A DNA stretch of 64,000 nt, from positions 3,187,865-3,251,864 of the forward strand of contig CM033119.1 of NCBI GenBank assembly GCA_019321725.1, in the 5' to 3' direction. The stretch is from Paulownia fortunei. Its lineage: Eukaryota > Streptophyta > Magnoliopsida > Lamiales > Paulowniaceae. Both the position numbers and the translations under genes were made by a program. Each line of letters starts with the position of its first letter. Position 1 is the first letter of the stretch. Positions 49,814 to 60,235 of the stretch are shown in pieces. The notes beneath the pieces are model-generated. The model was not told the origin of the DNA. It was given only the letters and a program-made list of their open reading frames with translations, and made no database searches.

Positions 49814-51193
49814 TCAAAAATCATCATACTCATGATCCATTAATGCCCAGGATCCATCTGCCTGCTGCACCATACCTTTGTTCTTCTCGCACCACCAAGA
49901 AACTGGAACACAGTATTCATCCTTAAGCCCATCCATATGTTTGTTAACAAGGTCGATATTGCGGTTAACTTCCAGTTTGAATCCCCCTTTGCTCCCTTGT
50001 GTACCTGCAACGCCATGCAAGTAAGCCTCCAAGCTATGCCAACTGCCCCAATTCCCAGGCTTCAAATAGCTCGACTTTTCCGTGTCAATGGCCAACTCTT
50101 CACCAACCTCCGTGTAGTCTATGAAGGGGTATGTTGGAACGATATCTCGGGCATTCCTTACACGCAGAATGTGAAGATTCTGTAGATTTAAGAAGAATTC
50201 ACGAAACTTGTCGTCCCCGACACGAGGACTAGCAAACACGAAGGCCGTGACGGGACAAGCCTTGTGGGGCATGTCTCGTGGCCTATTGTATCCATTGACA
50301 ACAATATCAACTGCATTTAGAGTAGAGACTGCTGCCCCCAAGCTGTGCCCTGTGATAGTTATGCTGATTTCCTCATTCTTGTACTGTTCTACCAATCTCC
50401 TCACCTCACCAAGAACCTAAAAATGTTTAAAGTTGTTAACAATACTACTAGCTTGTAAGTGAACACTTCATATTTTACCAGAAAGACATTCACAAGAAAT
50501 GATAGTCTCTTCTAGCTTTTTGTCTCTCATTTTTTCACAGTTGTTAAGTGTACTAGCTTTTTATGTGACTAGTGATTGCATCATGAAATTTACCTGGTGT
50601 CTAGCACTGGTCTTATTGAATGGTGATCTTGGATCATCAGAAGTGTAGATGGAGTGCCAGCCAAAATGCACCTTAGGATCATCATTCCCTCCAAAGATTT
50701 CTGGAGCAGGGACTAATTCAAATTGAAAATCATTCACCCATTCAAGATTTTGAATAGTCCCTCTCCACCCGATCAAAATATCCCTACGGCCTAATGCCAA
50801 TTTGCCTTCATCTGTGGCCACCGCCACATACCCCATCCAGTTTGATTCCTTGCTCCATGCCTCTCTTGACCATGACATGACGATGAAGGCGTCGGGTACT
50901 TGGGTCGATGATGTTGCATAGAAATATTTTGTAACTCGGTATTTGAATGGATTGCCCTTCTCAATTCCAACCTTAGAGAAGAGGTCATTCTTTGCATATC
51001 TACTGCTTCCTGCATACTTTGATGCCTTCTCAGAGTTGAAAGTGTCATAAGTTGCTTGAGCCATTGCCCCATAATGAACTATGTACCGACGAAGATCAAG
51101 GTCCAAAGGATCTAATAGACCTTCCCAGTTGTTTTTGCCACTGAGAAGCTTCCATCTTTTGGCTACGCCCCCTTTCTTGTCTGGGCCACCCAT
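49814..51193 (-). CDS. Class II phospholipase A1-like lipase (PLA1-II / class 3 lipase)
   Basis: Two exons on the minus strand, 51193-50594 and 50416-49814, join to 1203 nt (400 aa). The chosen ATG at 51193 gives [19 protein letters not shown]; plant PLA1-II proteins likewise begin just before the RW..LSG motif. The frame is open further upstream but only to a GTG. The class 3 lipase core is intact: nucleophile Ser225 in GHSLG, Asp291 in NARDIVP, and a catalytic His candidate at 327 ([10 protein letters not shown]). Other hallmarks are [16 protein letters not shown] and IGWRGT. No signal or plastid transit peptide is evident, which suits the cytosolic class II, enzymes that cleave the sn-1 acyl chain of phospholipids or galactolipids. 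Length is typical. Subgroup naming (gamma, DSEL-like) is uncertain. Confidence 0.9.
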
Positions 51194-52620
51194 CTGCCTC
51201 TTCCTTCTCTTGAAGCAACTTATCACCTTGCCTTAACCAATTAACCCAAATCTTTTCAAGGTCGGGTTTTCAAATTTTTGTGCAATATTGAACTTGAATT
51301 ACATGTGAATAGATCACTTGTATGATCCAATGTAATATCTGTTTCTACTAAGATGTCATTAACTGTTGGTTAACCTGCTTTTCCTTGGCAATTTCTAGTA
51401 CATACAGGATCCTATATGCAACGAAAATGATATGCAGAAAGACTAATCAATTTACTGTTTTATTGATTTGCTGAACATTCCAGAATCATTCACATTTATC
51501 GTGCCTGAGTTAAATATCCATGGACTATACGACGATGATTATGACAAGATCAAATGTGCACAACTACAGTTTTTTTTTTTTTTTTTTTAGTTATTACGAT
51601 ATTAGTTTTGGCTATGAAATCTAGTATAGAAAATTTTGTATGCATTTGAAGTAAAAGTCATACCCATATTGCAGTCCTTTTAGTTTTAATCTCCAGGAAC
51701 CAAAATATGGGACTGTTCCTGTATAACAGCACAAATAGAGAACTTGATTTCTGGAGCACAAATAAATCCTAGATTCTATCTTAGTCGAAAGGAATTCAGA
51801 AATTAAATGCATTTCGTTTTAGTAAAAAGAACACTAAAGAAAACATACATTCTTGATTTCAAAAATATAACATGACAATTATTTGGTAAATGGTTTTGAG
51901 GCATAACATTCCATGTGGAGTAATTGACTCCCACAACGTAAACTTGAACGTAAACCTTGTCTTCCATCTTACCTTCACGTCAAGAACAACAAATGTATAA
52001 CTATGAATGGCAGATTATACCAAATAGACTTCTCACACCACAGACTACACAGAGGTGCCTACAAAAATGACAAAAGTCTGCAAATAAAGATGAAACATGT
52101 ATGCACTTAAAACAGACATTTAAAACTTTTAACCTTTTCTCAATTGTATAGATATCCTGGTGAAAATCTCATGTTCTTAGATGAAAATTTTGGGTTGGTG
52201 GTTTTGTCAGCACAAATATGAGAGAAAATTATATAACTTTTGAAACAAACTATGGCATATTAAATAAGAATGGTTTAAGGCACTTCTCATCGATATGGAT
52301 ATGCATAAAGGTATTAAACAATATAAGAAGTAAGAGTTCACATAAGTGTTTATGTATGCAAATTAAGCATAAGTGTTCATATTGAAATGAAGATTGTCGA
52401 ATGGAGAAACACGAAGTGTTGCATTTTGAAATGATAAATTAGATGAAGCATGCAAGAACCATTTGCAAGGTTTTGTACCAAGCTAAGAGATTAAGTATTT
52501 TTGATGAGCAGAAACCAGGCTGAGGCATCATAGGAATACCTTAATAAAAACAGCAGGGAGTGTTTCTTTGCTTTCAGCCTGAGCAGCTTCTGATTGTGTA
52601 TGGGATGCTGTGGAACCAAA

Positions 52621-52633
52621 CTTATATATATAG
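52621..52633 (-). promoter_or_regulatory. TATA-like element upstream of the lipase gene
   Basis: The minus strand reads CTATATATATAAG, about 1.4 kb before the lipase ATG. It would imply a leader intron. Tentative. Confidence 0.3.
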
Positions 52634-53410
52634 CCATGGCAAGAAAGAATTGGCAATGGCATACATTTATTACAACATATAAGATAATAAATAATACAGA
52701 ATTGGCAAAAACTCATCAATAGTTATGACAATGTCGTAAAATCAGTTTAAATGTCCATGTCTACTTTTACATTCTTGGATTCAAAGGCCAATCCACTCAA
52801 CCCACAAGCAACCATTATTCTACTAAATCTGTCCATAATGACACTCTTCATTGTGCTCTTTGGTCATGGTTACCGTTATAGTTATCTGTTAGCCTCGTCT
52901 CAGAATTGCTAGGCGATGTCCCTTTATATCTTTGTCGATATGTCATCCATATTTGAGCCATATGGCTATGTGACAGAGCAAACACATACGTATATACACA
53001 ATCACAATTGCAGACGAATTTTCTCACTGGCTAACATTGACACTATGGATGGAAAGACGTTGCGTTGAAGTTACAAAGGCAAGGCCGATGTATGGCAAAA
53101 AGAAGATGCTCACCCACAAGGCAAGGAAACTAGGCAAGCAGCCCAATTTCGAAGCCACATGATGAAAGTTGTTTATTCCTATGATGTTCCAAAATGGAAG
53201 TAGAATAATTTGGTTTGGCTTTCTTCAAATGTTTGTTAAGAAGGAGGGAAAATTGATTTGATTTCAGGGGCAAAACCATCTTTCGGTGGCTTCAATTGGC
53301 TTTTCTTTCTTTTCCGTTTTTGGATGGATAAATGATGTGTGACATGAAATTTTAATATTATGAATTGTATGCAGCACTTTTGTGATGCACGATCTCATAT
53401 GAAATTAAAA

Positions 53411-53546
53411 TTAGAAAAGTGAATATTTAATAAATATTCATTTTATTTGTCGTTTAATTTGTCATCTAAATAAGGTTAGATTAGAAAAGTGAATATTTTA
53501 TAAATATTTATTTTATTCGTGGTATGATTTGTCATCTCAATAAGCT
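53411..53546. repeat. 70-bp tandem duplication
   Basis: TTAGAAAAGTGAATATTT...TTTGTCATCT.AATAAG occurs at 53411 and again at 53481 with several substitutions. Non-coding. Confidence 0.75.
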
Positions 53547-54067
53547 TATAACGCGACACTTTTATTATCAAGATTTATATCATGAAAACTTTATTAACTT
53601 TTACACCTCTAAAAATTCTAAACTATGTATTCTAGAAGCAAATTCCAAGTATAACAATGAGTATGAGGTGTTTTAATTTATTTCATTCATTCCAATGTTT
53701 ATTTTCAATAGTGAAAAATTAAATAATATTTATGATAATAAATTAAAGAGAAAAAATATAGATATTCACAAATACAAATTTACTTGAGCAGTCTAAAACT
53801 CGCATGAATAAATTAAGTTGCGATCAGTAATTTATCAAATTATGAGACATCAAATGTAAAATGGAAAATCAAAGGAACAATCGGTAGAAACTAGCAAGTG
53901 AAAAATTAAATTTCCTCACAACTTCAAACTTAGACAAAAGAAAATCCAGACCTTGTTTTCCTCTTTCCAGGTAGTGAAAAAGCTAGGTGTAGAATGATTA
54001 AAAGTTTGGATAGGCAAAAAAAAAGACAGATCTCTTTCAATAAAAAACCTTCGACACTGGCAACAAC

Positions 54068-54139
54068 TCCGTTGTAGTCTAGTTGGTTAGGATACTCGGC
54101 TCTCACCCGAGAGACCCGGGTTCAAGTCCCGGCAACGGA
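54068..54139 (+). tRNA. tRNA-Glu(CUC): tRNA-Glu (anticodon CUC)
   Basis: A 72-nt cloverleaf: acceptor arms TCCGTTG/CAACGGA pair perfectly, the anticodon stem is CTCGG/CCGAG with loop CTCTCAC (anticodon CTC), and the T-arm is CCGGG TTCAAGT CCCGG. Internal Pol III boxes are intact: an A box around TAGTCTAGTTGG and a B box GGTTCAAGTCC. No intron; CCA is not encoded, as usual in eukaryotes. It decodes GAG. Confidence 0.97.
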
Positions 54140-54143
54140 AACA

Positions 54144-54148
54144 TTTTT
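54144..54148 (+). terminator. Pol III terminator of tRNA-Glu
   Basis: A T5 run begins five bases after the tRNA's last base. Confidence 0.8.
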
Positions 54149-55349
54149 AGCCTTCGATTCGACCCTTTTCACTACCATTTTTGTTTAGTACTTGGATGAG
54201 ATAGTCCATGGCGGATAATAAGACACTGAAATGAAATGAAGTCAAGCATTAATAATGCGAGCAATCGTTCCCCCAGCAAGTTATCTGGTCCAACGTCAAT
54301 TAAGGAAAGTGGATAGGTTCGTGTAAAATAATCGCCACAAACTCAATCCAAACCTGATATGTTTATCTTTTTTTTTTTTTTAAATTATCGTATATGTTTA
54401 TATAATATTGTAATTAAAAAAATATATTTTGTTGAAAGTTTAAATAGTAATATTTTTATAAAATATATTTTTTAATATTTTTAAAATATAAAATAAATTT
54501 AATGATTCTACTCATCGAATTGGAATTTGGGACGAGTTTGAATATGAATTCTTAAAAATTTTAAAAAGTCGAATATACATCTCAAACATTATTTATAAAG
54601 TTATATTATTTGAAATAATTTTCTCACTAAAATCCACAAACATATTGAGACATTAGCCGTTCAAAAAATGCATGAAAATTTGTGAAATGTCACGAAAAGA
54701 AAAATAAAATAAAAAAAATCTGGTTAGAAGGGTTGAATTTTGATTTCAACTCTGTACACGTCCTTCTTGCCTCTCATCTACCTAATCTCAAGCTTATGGC
54801 CCAAATTTATTATCGAATTTGTGATTGTGTGGTAGTAGGGACTAGGAAATTTCCCATATTCACAATGGTTCCTCTATTTGTTTTTCCCCTTCCTCATTTA
54901 TCAAATATGACAATTTTTTTCATATTCTTTAAATTTTTTCTCTTTATTTTATTTATTTATTTGCAACTTGAACTCTTGAAAGGACTCTAGCATATGGTAT
55001 AATCATTCCATCCGAAGTAAGAGGAGTCTTGTCTTGTGGCTTGTGCACTAAAAATGCTTCCCAAAAGCAGAGACAATCGATGGATGTAAACAGTTTTATT
55101 AGGTTTTTTCTATTTCTAGTCAACAAATGTTCACTTATTTCACCATTATTCAGATGTTTTTTTTTTTTATATCCTTTTCCCTTTTAAAAAACAGAATATT
55201 CTGTAACATTTAAATGAACTATTCCCCACTTAGCATACATAATTTCTCTGTTGAAATGGGGTAATATAAACCTTGCCGACATGTTTACATTTATTAATGT
55301 TAAAACTGTTTGGATCAAAAGTCCATTGCTGTATGAAAGACAAAGAGCA

Positions 55350-55356
55350 ACGTGGC
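55350..55356 (+). promoter_or_regulatory. ABRE-like element upstream of the ASR gene
   Basis: ACGTGGC, the core bound by ABF/AREB bZIP factors, lies about 570 bp before the TATA box. It fits ABA induction of ASR genes, but a single distal copy is weak evidence. Confidence 0.4.
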
Positions 55357-55481
55357 GTTTTGAGATAAGCTAAGGCCAATAACATCCACTTCAAGAGATT
55401 ATTATTAGTACTCTTGAAACGATTACTTTTGCAATTATTTGATTTTATTATTGGGTTTTGATAACTACAGTTGATGCATAT

Positions 55482-55509
55482 ATCTGTGTGTGTGTGTGTG
55501 TGTGTGTGT
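55482..55509. repeat. (TG)n microsatellite
   Basis: About thirteen TG units, about 500 bp upstream of the first ASR gene. Confidence 0.9.
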
Positions 55510-55921
55510 ATTGTAATAGTTGGATCTTGAAATCTTCATCCCAAAATTATTGGATTGTTTATACTTCCAATTGCTGTCTTGTTTAATCATAATCAGCAAG
55601 AAATTTCTGAATGAGTGGGAGACTCGGCCCTCTTGCACAAAACTGCAGGTATACTGTCGTATCACTTAATCAGAAAGAAAATCCTATAGAGTTGATGAAT
55701 ATCCAAGAATTAATTTTTTTTTCTTTTGAATTTTATAAACTGAAAAATTGACCTTTTCTTCCTTCCAATATTTTTCAATTCCTTTTTTTATGGTATAGTG
55801 ACAGTAACCAAAATTATAAACTATGATACTTAGGTAATTAATTATACTATGATCATACAATTTATGCTTCTCACGACATGTAAGACTCGGACAAATGAGT
55901 AACAAGCATGGCGCCATTGCT

Positions 55922-55929
55922 TATAAATA
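55922..55929 (+). promoter_or_regulatory. TATA box of the first ASR gene
   Basis: TATAAATA in the context TGCTTATAAATAG, 79 bp before the start ATG, predicting a leader of about 50 nt. The second ASR gene has the related CTTATAAGTA at a similar distance. Confidence 0.7.
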
Positions 55930-56007
55930 GTATAACTCGAATGCAAAAATATGTATAAAGAAATTTTCTTCAAAATTAATTAGCTTCGTATAATTACAAT
56001 TATCTCC

Positions 56008-56594
56008 ATGGCTGAAGAGAAGAAGCACCACCACCTCTTCCACCACAAGAAGGAGGAAGAAGAAGAAGAAACAAGCCATGATTATGGTAAAGAACAGAAG
56101 CAGCACAAGCATCTCGAGCAATTAGGTGGCCTAGGCGCGGTTGCTGCTGGTGCCTTTGCCTTGGTATTAAAATAATTTTAAATTTTTTTTTTAGGATAGG
56201 ATTTGATTTTTTTTTTTATTAATGCGTTATTAGTTTGTTAGTTTATATATTTAAAAAAAAATACGAAAAGGAGGATTTCATGAGGGGTATATTATTTTGC
56301 TCAAAACTTCTTATTCTTTTCATTCAAGTAATAGCAAAATAATAATTAATAATTCCCTAAAATGGAATTTAATTTAACATTTACTAATTACAATTTCAAA
56401 TCTTATTATTAATTGACTGATGGAATTACCAGCATGAGAAGCACAAGGCAAAGAAGGATCCAGAGAATGCACACAAACACAAAATACAGGAAGAGATTGC
56501 GGCGGCCGTGGCGGTCGGAGCTGGTGGATTTGCATTCCATGAACATCATGAGAAGAAGGATGCAAAGAAGAAACAACAAGAATGTGCTCCCTAG
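56008..56594 (+). CDS. ASR: ASR (abscisic acid, stress and ripening) protein, copy 1
   Basis: Two exons, 56008-56163 and 56433-56594, form a 318-nt CDS (105 aa). The N-terminus [21 protein letters not shown] is the Zn-binding His-rich region. The ABA/WDS domain spans the intron: [17 protein letters not shown], then [43 protein letters not shown] proteins are small, hydrophilic, partly disordered and act as chaperone-like and DNA-binding factors in nucleus and cytosol. They are induced by drought, salt and ABA. The intron position is the classic one for ASR genes. It ends in KKQQECAP. A near neighbour (58883) is its tandem paralogue; this copy is shorter, lacking the Tyr/Gly-rich segment. Confidence 0.93.
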
Positions 56595-56646
56595 CTAATT
56601 ATGTTCTATATTTTGATTGTAATAAATCGAGGGTGTGATTGAGAGT

Positions 56647-56679
<33 letters not shown>

Positions 56680-57340
56680 CCCATCTCTTATAGTACATGT
56701 TTTTTGATAAGTGTAAGGTTAAGTGGTCTTGTGTTATGTGTGATGTGGAAATAATTATTAATTTGTTATTGTGGTTTCTAAGCAATATTTGGTTTTTTTC
56801 ATATAGATCTCTTTTTTATTATTTTAAAAAAAATTAATATATGTGCATGTTTATGTAATGCGATGCACTAAATGAAAGTAAAAGAAATTAAAAATAACAA
56901 TAATAAAAATGACGCAAAGATTTGGGGTGAGGTCTAATACATATAATATTATAGCCATCATAATTCCTCGTTAATAGATTTTTGACTAAAAGCTATTTGT
57001 CTATATATAATTAGCAGCATTAATATATATATATTGTGGAACTGATTCAACCACCTAAGTCGTAACACATTAATGCTGCTAATTAGAGCCAAGTGTTCAT
57101 TAGCATTTGCGAAATGGAAGAGACAATTTGCATTTGATACATTTCAGCGTGGTGGGATTCTGGCACGGTTTGGATCTTGATATTGACGAAACAAATTAAT
57201 TTTCTTTCTAGGACAATTAGTGAAAATACGAATATTGGTTTCAATATTTAACACAAAATATTTAAACTTGTAATTAATAAATAGGAGGTGTAATAAGAAA
57301 CTTCCACCTAAGTAGCGTTTATTTATCTCACTGGCTTTCT

Positions 57341-57628
57341 TTTGCAACTATAAATTTTATGTTGTTTGGGGAAGTATTTCAAATTTTGTATTTTAATTTG
57401 ATGCATAGTAATATAATTCGTAAGTACTATGGGCTTAATTTTGAAATCAATAGTTGAAACTATCATTTAAGCAAATATAGAGTATTTGCAACTATAAATT
57501 TAATGTTGTTTGGGGAAGTATTTCAAATGTTCTATTTTAATTTGATGCATAGAAATATAATTTGTAAATACTATGGGTTTAATTTTGAGATCAAGAGTTG
57601 AAACTATCATTTAAGCAAATATAGAGTA
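57341..57628. repeat. 144-bp tandem duplication
   Basis: Two abutting copies, 57341-57484 and 57485-57628, begin TTTGCAACTATAAATTT and end AAGCAAATATAGAGTAT. They differ at only about a dozen positions, so the event is fairly recent. Non-coding. Confidence 0.9.
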
Positions 57629-57653
57629 TGTTCACGAACTTTTCACTATTTTT

Positions 57654-57903
57654 TTTTTTTTTATATTCAGATATTTAAAACTTACGCCTCATGAAGTGAA
57701 TATCCACCTCCAAGGATATCAACGTGGTGTCCATAGTGTACACACACATGCATCGACAATTCGGTATGTAACTCCTACTTAGAGTAGGAACACACTTGAA
57801 TCCACCTTTCAAACAGTTTTTTTAAATTTTTAGGGGGAATCGAACTTTCGACATTTATATTAGTACGACAAGCACTATCCACTACGCCACTTACAGTAAA
57901 GTC
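57654..57903 (-). mobile_element. tRNA-derived SINE with target-site duplications
   Basis: On the minus strand the head reads GACTTTACTGTAAGTGGCG. The A box is TGGCGTAGTGG and the B box AGTTCGATTCC, about 45 nt apart. The body is about 250 bp and ends in a poly(A) tail (poly(T) on the plus strand at about 57650-57661). A 17-bp direct repeat flanks it: AACTTTTCACTATTTTT at 57637-57653 and AACTTTTTACTATTTTT at 57904-57920, with one mismatch. Confidence 0.85.
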
Positions 57904-58782
57904 AACTTTTTACTATTTTTAGACACTAAAAGATTAAGCTCATAGTGTACAATAAAAGTAATTTCTACACATAATAACAATCAGTGCAATTTTTAAATAA
58001 ATTAGTACATATTTATATATTAAAGTATGTATACACTAAAGAATAGCAATATCTTGATGAATTAGCACCACATCTTATACACTAACTAAAAGAGTAGAAA
58101 TTTCTATAGTTGATAATAATTATTGCAATGTAATATAGTTTACATGTAATCCTTTATTGCAAATTGGGGATTGAGGACCTAACTAAAGAGTTTAATACAT
58201 TGAAATAGGTGCAAAGTGATGTAACCTACCTTAAGTAAGTCCTGTACATGGTGCCGACCATATATATCTCTCTACACGCGGAAGCATTGCACTCGTGATA
58301 TAATTATGTGGGCTACCTTCTAACCAGCCAGTATCCATTCGGTGAAGGGACTAATACCTTTTTCTTTTTTCCCGACGTTTGATTTTCTAGAAGCCTTTCA
58401 ATATATCCCATTTATACTCTCGAAGCATTTGACCAATTGAAATCTAATTATTTTTTTTTTTTCCATATATTACGAAACTAAAGAGTACAGCAAAAAACCC
58501 CAAAAAAATAGAAAAAAAAAAAGGTGGGGGTGGGGAGGAAATACATCAATTTTGGGAATTGGGTATCCCTATTTTTTGAAGGTGGAATATTAAGTATATT
58601 CTTCGTGGCTAAGATTTCAAGAATTAGGATCTCAATTGATTAATTTTAGGGTCCAGTTGCTGTCACGAGGTAGATAGAAATCCGTGAATATGGCGAAATC
58701 CCAACCGCCCAACTAATTCATCCGTTAATGCCTCCCATGATAGTCAGATATTTGGGGCCACGGACTATTACAATTTCACACT

Positions 58783-58790
58783 TATAAGTA
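58783..58790 (+). promoter_or_regulatory. TATA box of the second ASR gene
   Basis: TATAAGTA in the context CACTTATAAGTAGC, 93 bp before the ATG. The context resembles the CTTATAAATAG box of copy 1. Confidence 0.65.
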
Positions 58791-58882
58791 GCACACTGGA
58801 TAAGCCTACACATTGTCACAAAGCAACAAGTGCACTGAAATTGTAATTCATCTCTTGTGTAATCTCACTATTTTTTTGCAAT

Positions 58883-59521
58883 ATGGCTGAAGAGAAGCGC
58901 CACCACCTCTTCCACCACCACAAGGAGGAGGAGAAGCCTGTCGAGGTGGTGACATACTCTGAAACCGCCTACGGCACTGGTGGTGCAGGTCAGTACTATG
59001 AGAGTACAGAAGCTGTTGGTTTTGCTGCTGAAACTAAAAATAATGATTGTGAGAATTATGAGAAAGAAAAGAAGCACCACAAGCATAAGGAACACCTTGG
59101 TGAGATGGGAACCGCTGCCGCTGGTGCTTTTGCCCTGGTAAGCTCTCATCGTGTTAGGATCGATTTAGTTATCGTTTTAGATATTCACATTTTAGATATT
59201 CACGATCAAATATATATTTAAAAAATATATTTTAGTGAAATATCATATGAAATACCAAAATAAAACACCCTTCTTTAGCTACATCTTATGTTACTCTTTT
59301 TGATATGACATTCTTTTCTTGGTGTCTACGGAATCCAGTATGAGAAGCACGAGGCAAAGAAGGACCCAGAGCACAAGCACAGGCACAAAATAGAGGAGGA
59401 GGTGGCGGCGGCCGTGGCGGTGGGGGCTGGTGGTTATGTGTTCCATGAGCATCATGAGAAGAAGGAAGTTAAGGAAGAAGAAGAGAAGGCAGAGGGGAAG
59501 AAGCACCACCACCTATTTTAA
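58883..59521 (+). CDS. ASR: ASR (abscisic acid, stress and ripening) protein, copy 2
   Basis: Two exons, 58883-59137 and 59339-59521, give a 438-nt CDS (145 aa). It shares with copy 1 the His-rich start ([17 protein letters not shown]), the domain [20 protein letters not shown], the [24 protein letters not shown] core and the intron position. It has an added middle segment rich in Tyr, Gly and Glu (about 25-55; [11 protein letters not shown]) and a longer C-terminus ([16 protein letters not shown]) that repeats the His motif. Role as for copy 1. The order on the same strand, 2.3 kb apart, shows a tandem duplication followed by divergence in length. Confidence 0.94.
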
Positions 59522-60154
59522 CTATAAACCCTATTATCTTAGTATTTAAATATGGTCCTTCTTAATGTGTGAGTGACTACTACAAATAAATGTGTGTGTG
59601 TGAATTGAGCATAATTTCTCATGAAAACTTCATTTCACCCTTGGGACCTTGTGAAGATGATGTAATTATGAAGTGGGAGATGTTGCTATTTTATTTTGTG
59701 GGGTGTGGATTTAATCAAATGGTATTTTACTAGTTTTGCTTATGTATTTCATATGGTATATAATCTAATTTTAGTATTTTCTTGTGATCTAAATGAGGGT
59801 TTTGGTCAGTAAGTATCTCTTTCTCTTTGATAATTGATTACTAAGTGAACATAATTGCCGCATTACCCATCCATGTGTCTTTTTTCTTTTGTATTTCCTA
59901 CCCCTCATCAAGTTTTTTAAGAATATGAACCCAAATTTGGAATAGCATTACACCAAATTTGTAGATCGGATGTGAGACTTAATTTTTATTATTTAACCAC
60001 GTTATTTGGATTGGAATTTCGTTCGCATCCAAAATAATTATTTATCTTTTGATCTGATTGAATAAAACTGGTATTATCAACCACTATTTAACAAAATAAT
60101 CTACAATTAATAACCAACAGCAATGAACATTCAACAACTATATTTGCAGACAAA

Positions 60155-60235
60155 TAGTCATATTTTGGTAGGTTTGAACTCAAGTATCATAATTTTGAGG
60201 TCATGGTTGTACTACTTGAGTTATGTTTCATTAAA
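60155..60235 (-). mobile_element. SINE-like tRNA-derived head
   Basis: On the minus strand ACTCAAGTAGTACAACCATG (A-box-like) and GAGTTCAAACC (B-box-like, GGTTCRANNCC) are about 45 nt apart, the spacing of Pol III SINEs. No poly(A) tail or target duplication was found, so it may be a fragment. Confidence 0.4.

Larger units (their letters stand above)
51194..54067. other. Intergenic DNA upstream of the lipase
   Basis: Holds the likely lipase promoter or leader (TATA-like site at 52621-52633, minus strand) and a small tandem duplication at 53411-53546. A short minus frame near 52540-52620 (SEAAQAESKETLPAV) ends in a donor-like AAG|GTATTC and could be a leader exon, but this is speculative. No other gene is supported. 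Confidence 0.45.
54149..56007. other. Intergenic DNA; promoter of the first ASR gene at its right end
   Basis: A weak GGGT-type MITE remnant is at about 54330-54600 and a (TG)n microsatellite at 55482-55509. An ABRE-like site and TATA box precede the ASR gene. The open frame at 54682-54990 shows no domain. Confidence 0.5.
56595..58882. other. Spacer between the tandem ASR genes
   Basis: Contains a 32-base poly(T) run (about 56648-56679), the 144-bp tandem duplication, a SINE and the second ASR promoter. No gene is supported. Confidence 0.6.

Noticed and set aside
54682..54990. 102-codon ORF near tRNA-Glu
   Set aside because: T-rich low-complexity end, no domain, no conserved motif.
58868..59149. 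Minus-strand ORF with Leu-rich hydrophobic segments
   Set aside because: Antisense shadow of ASR copy 2 exon 1; the Leu runs are complements of Glu/Lys codons.
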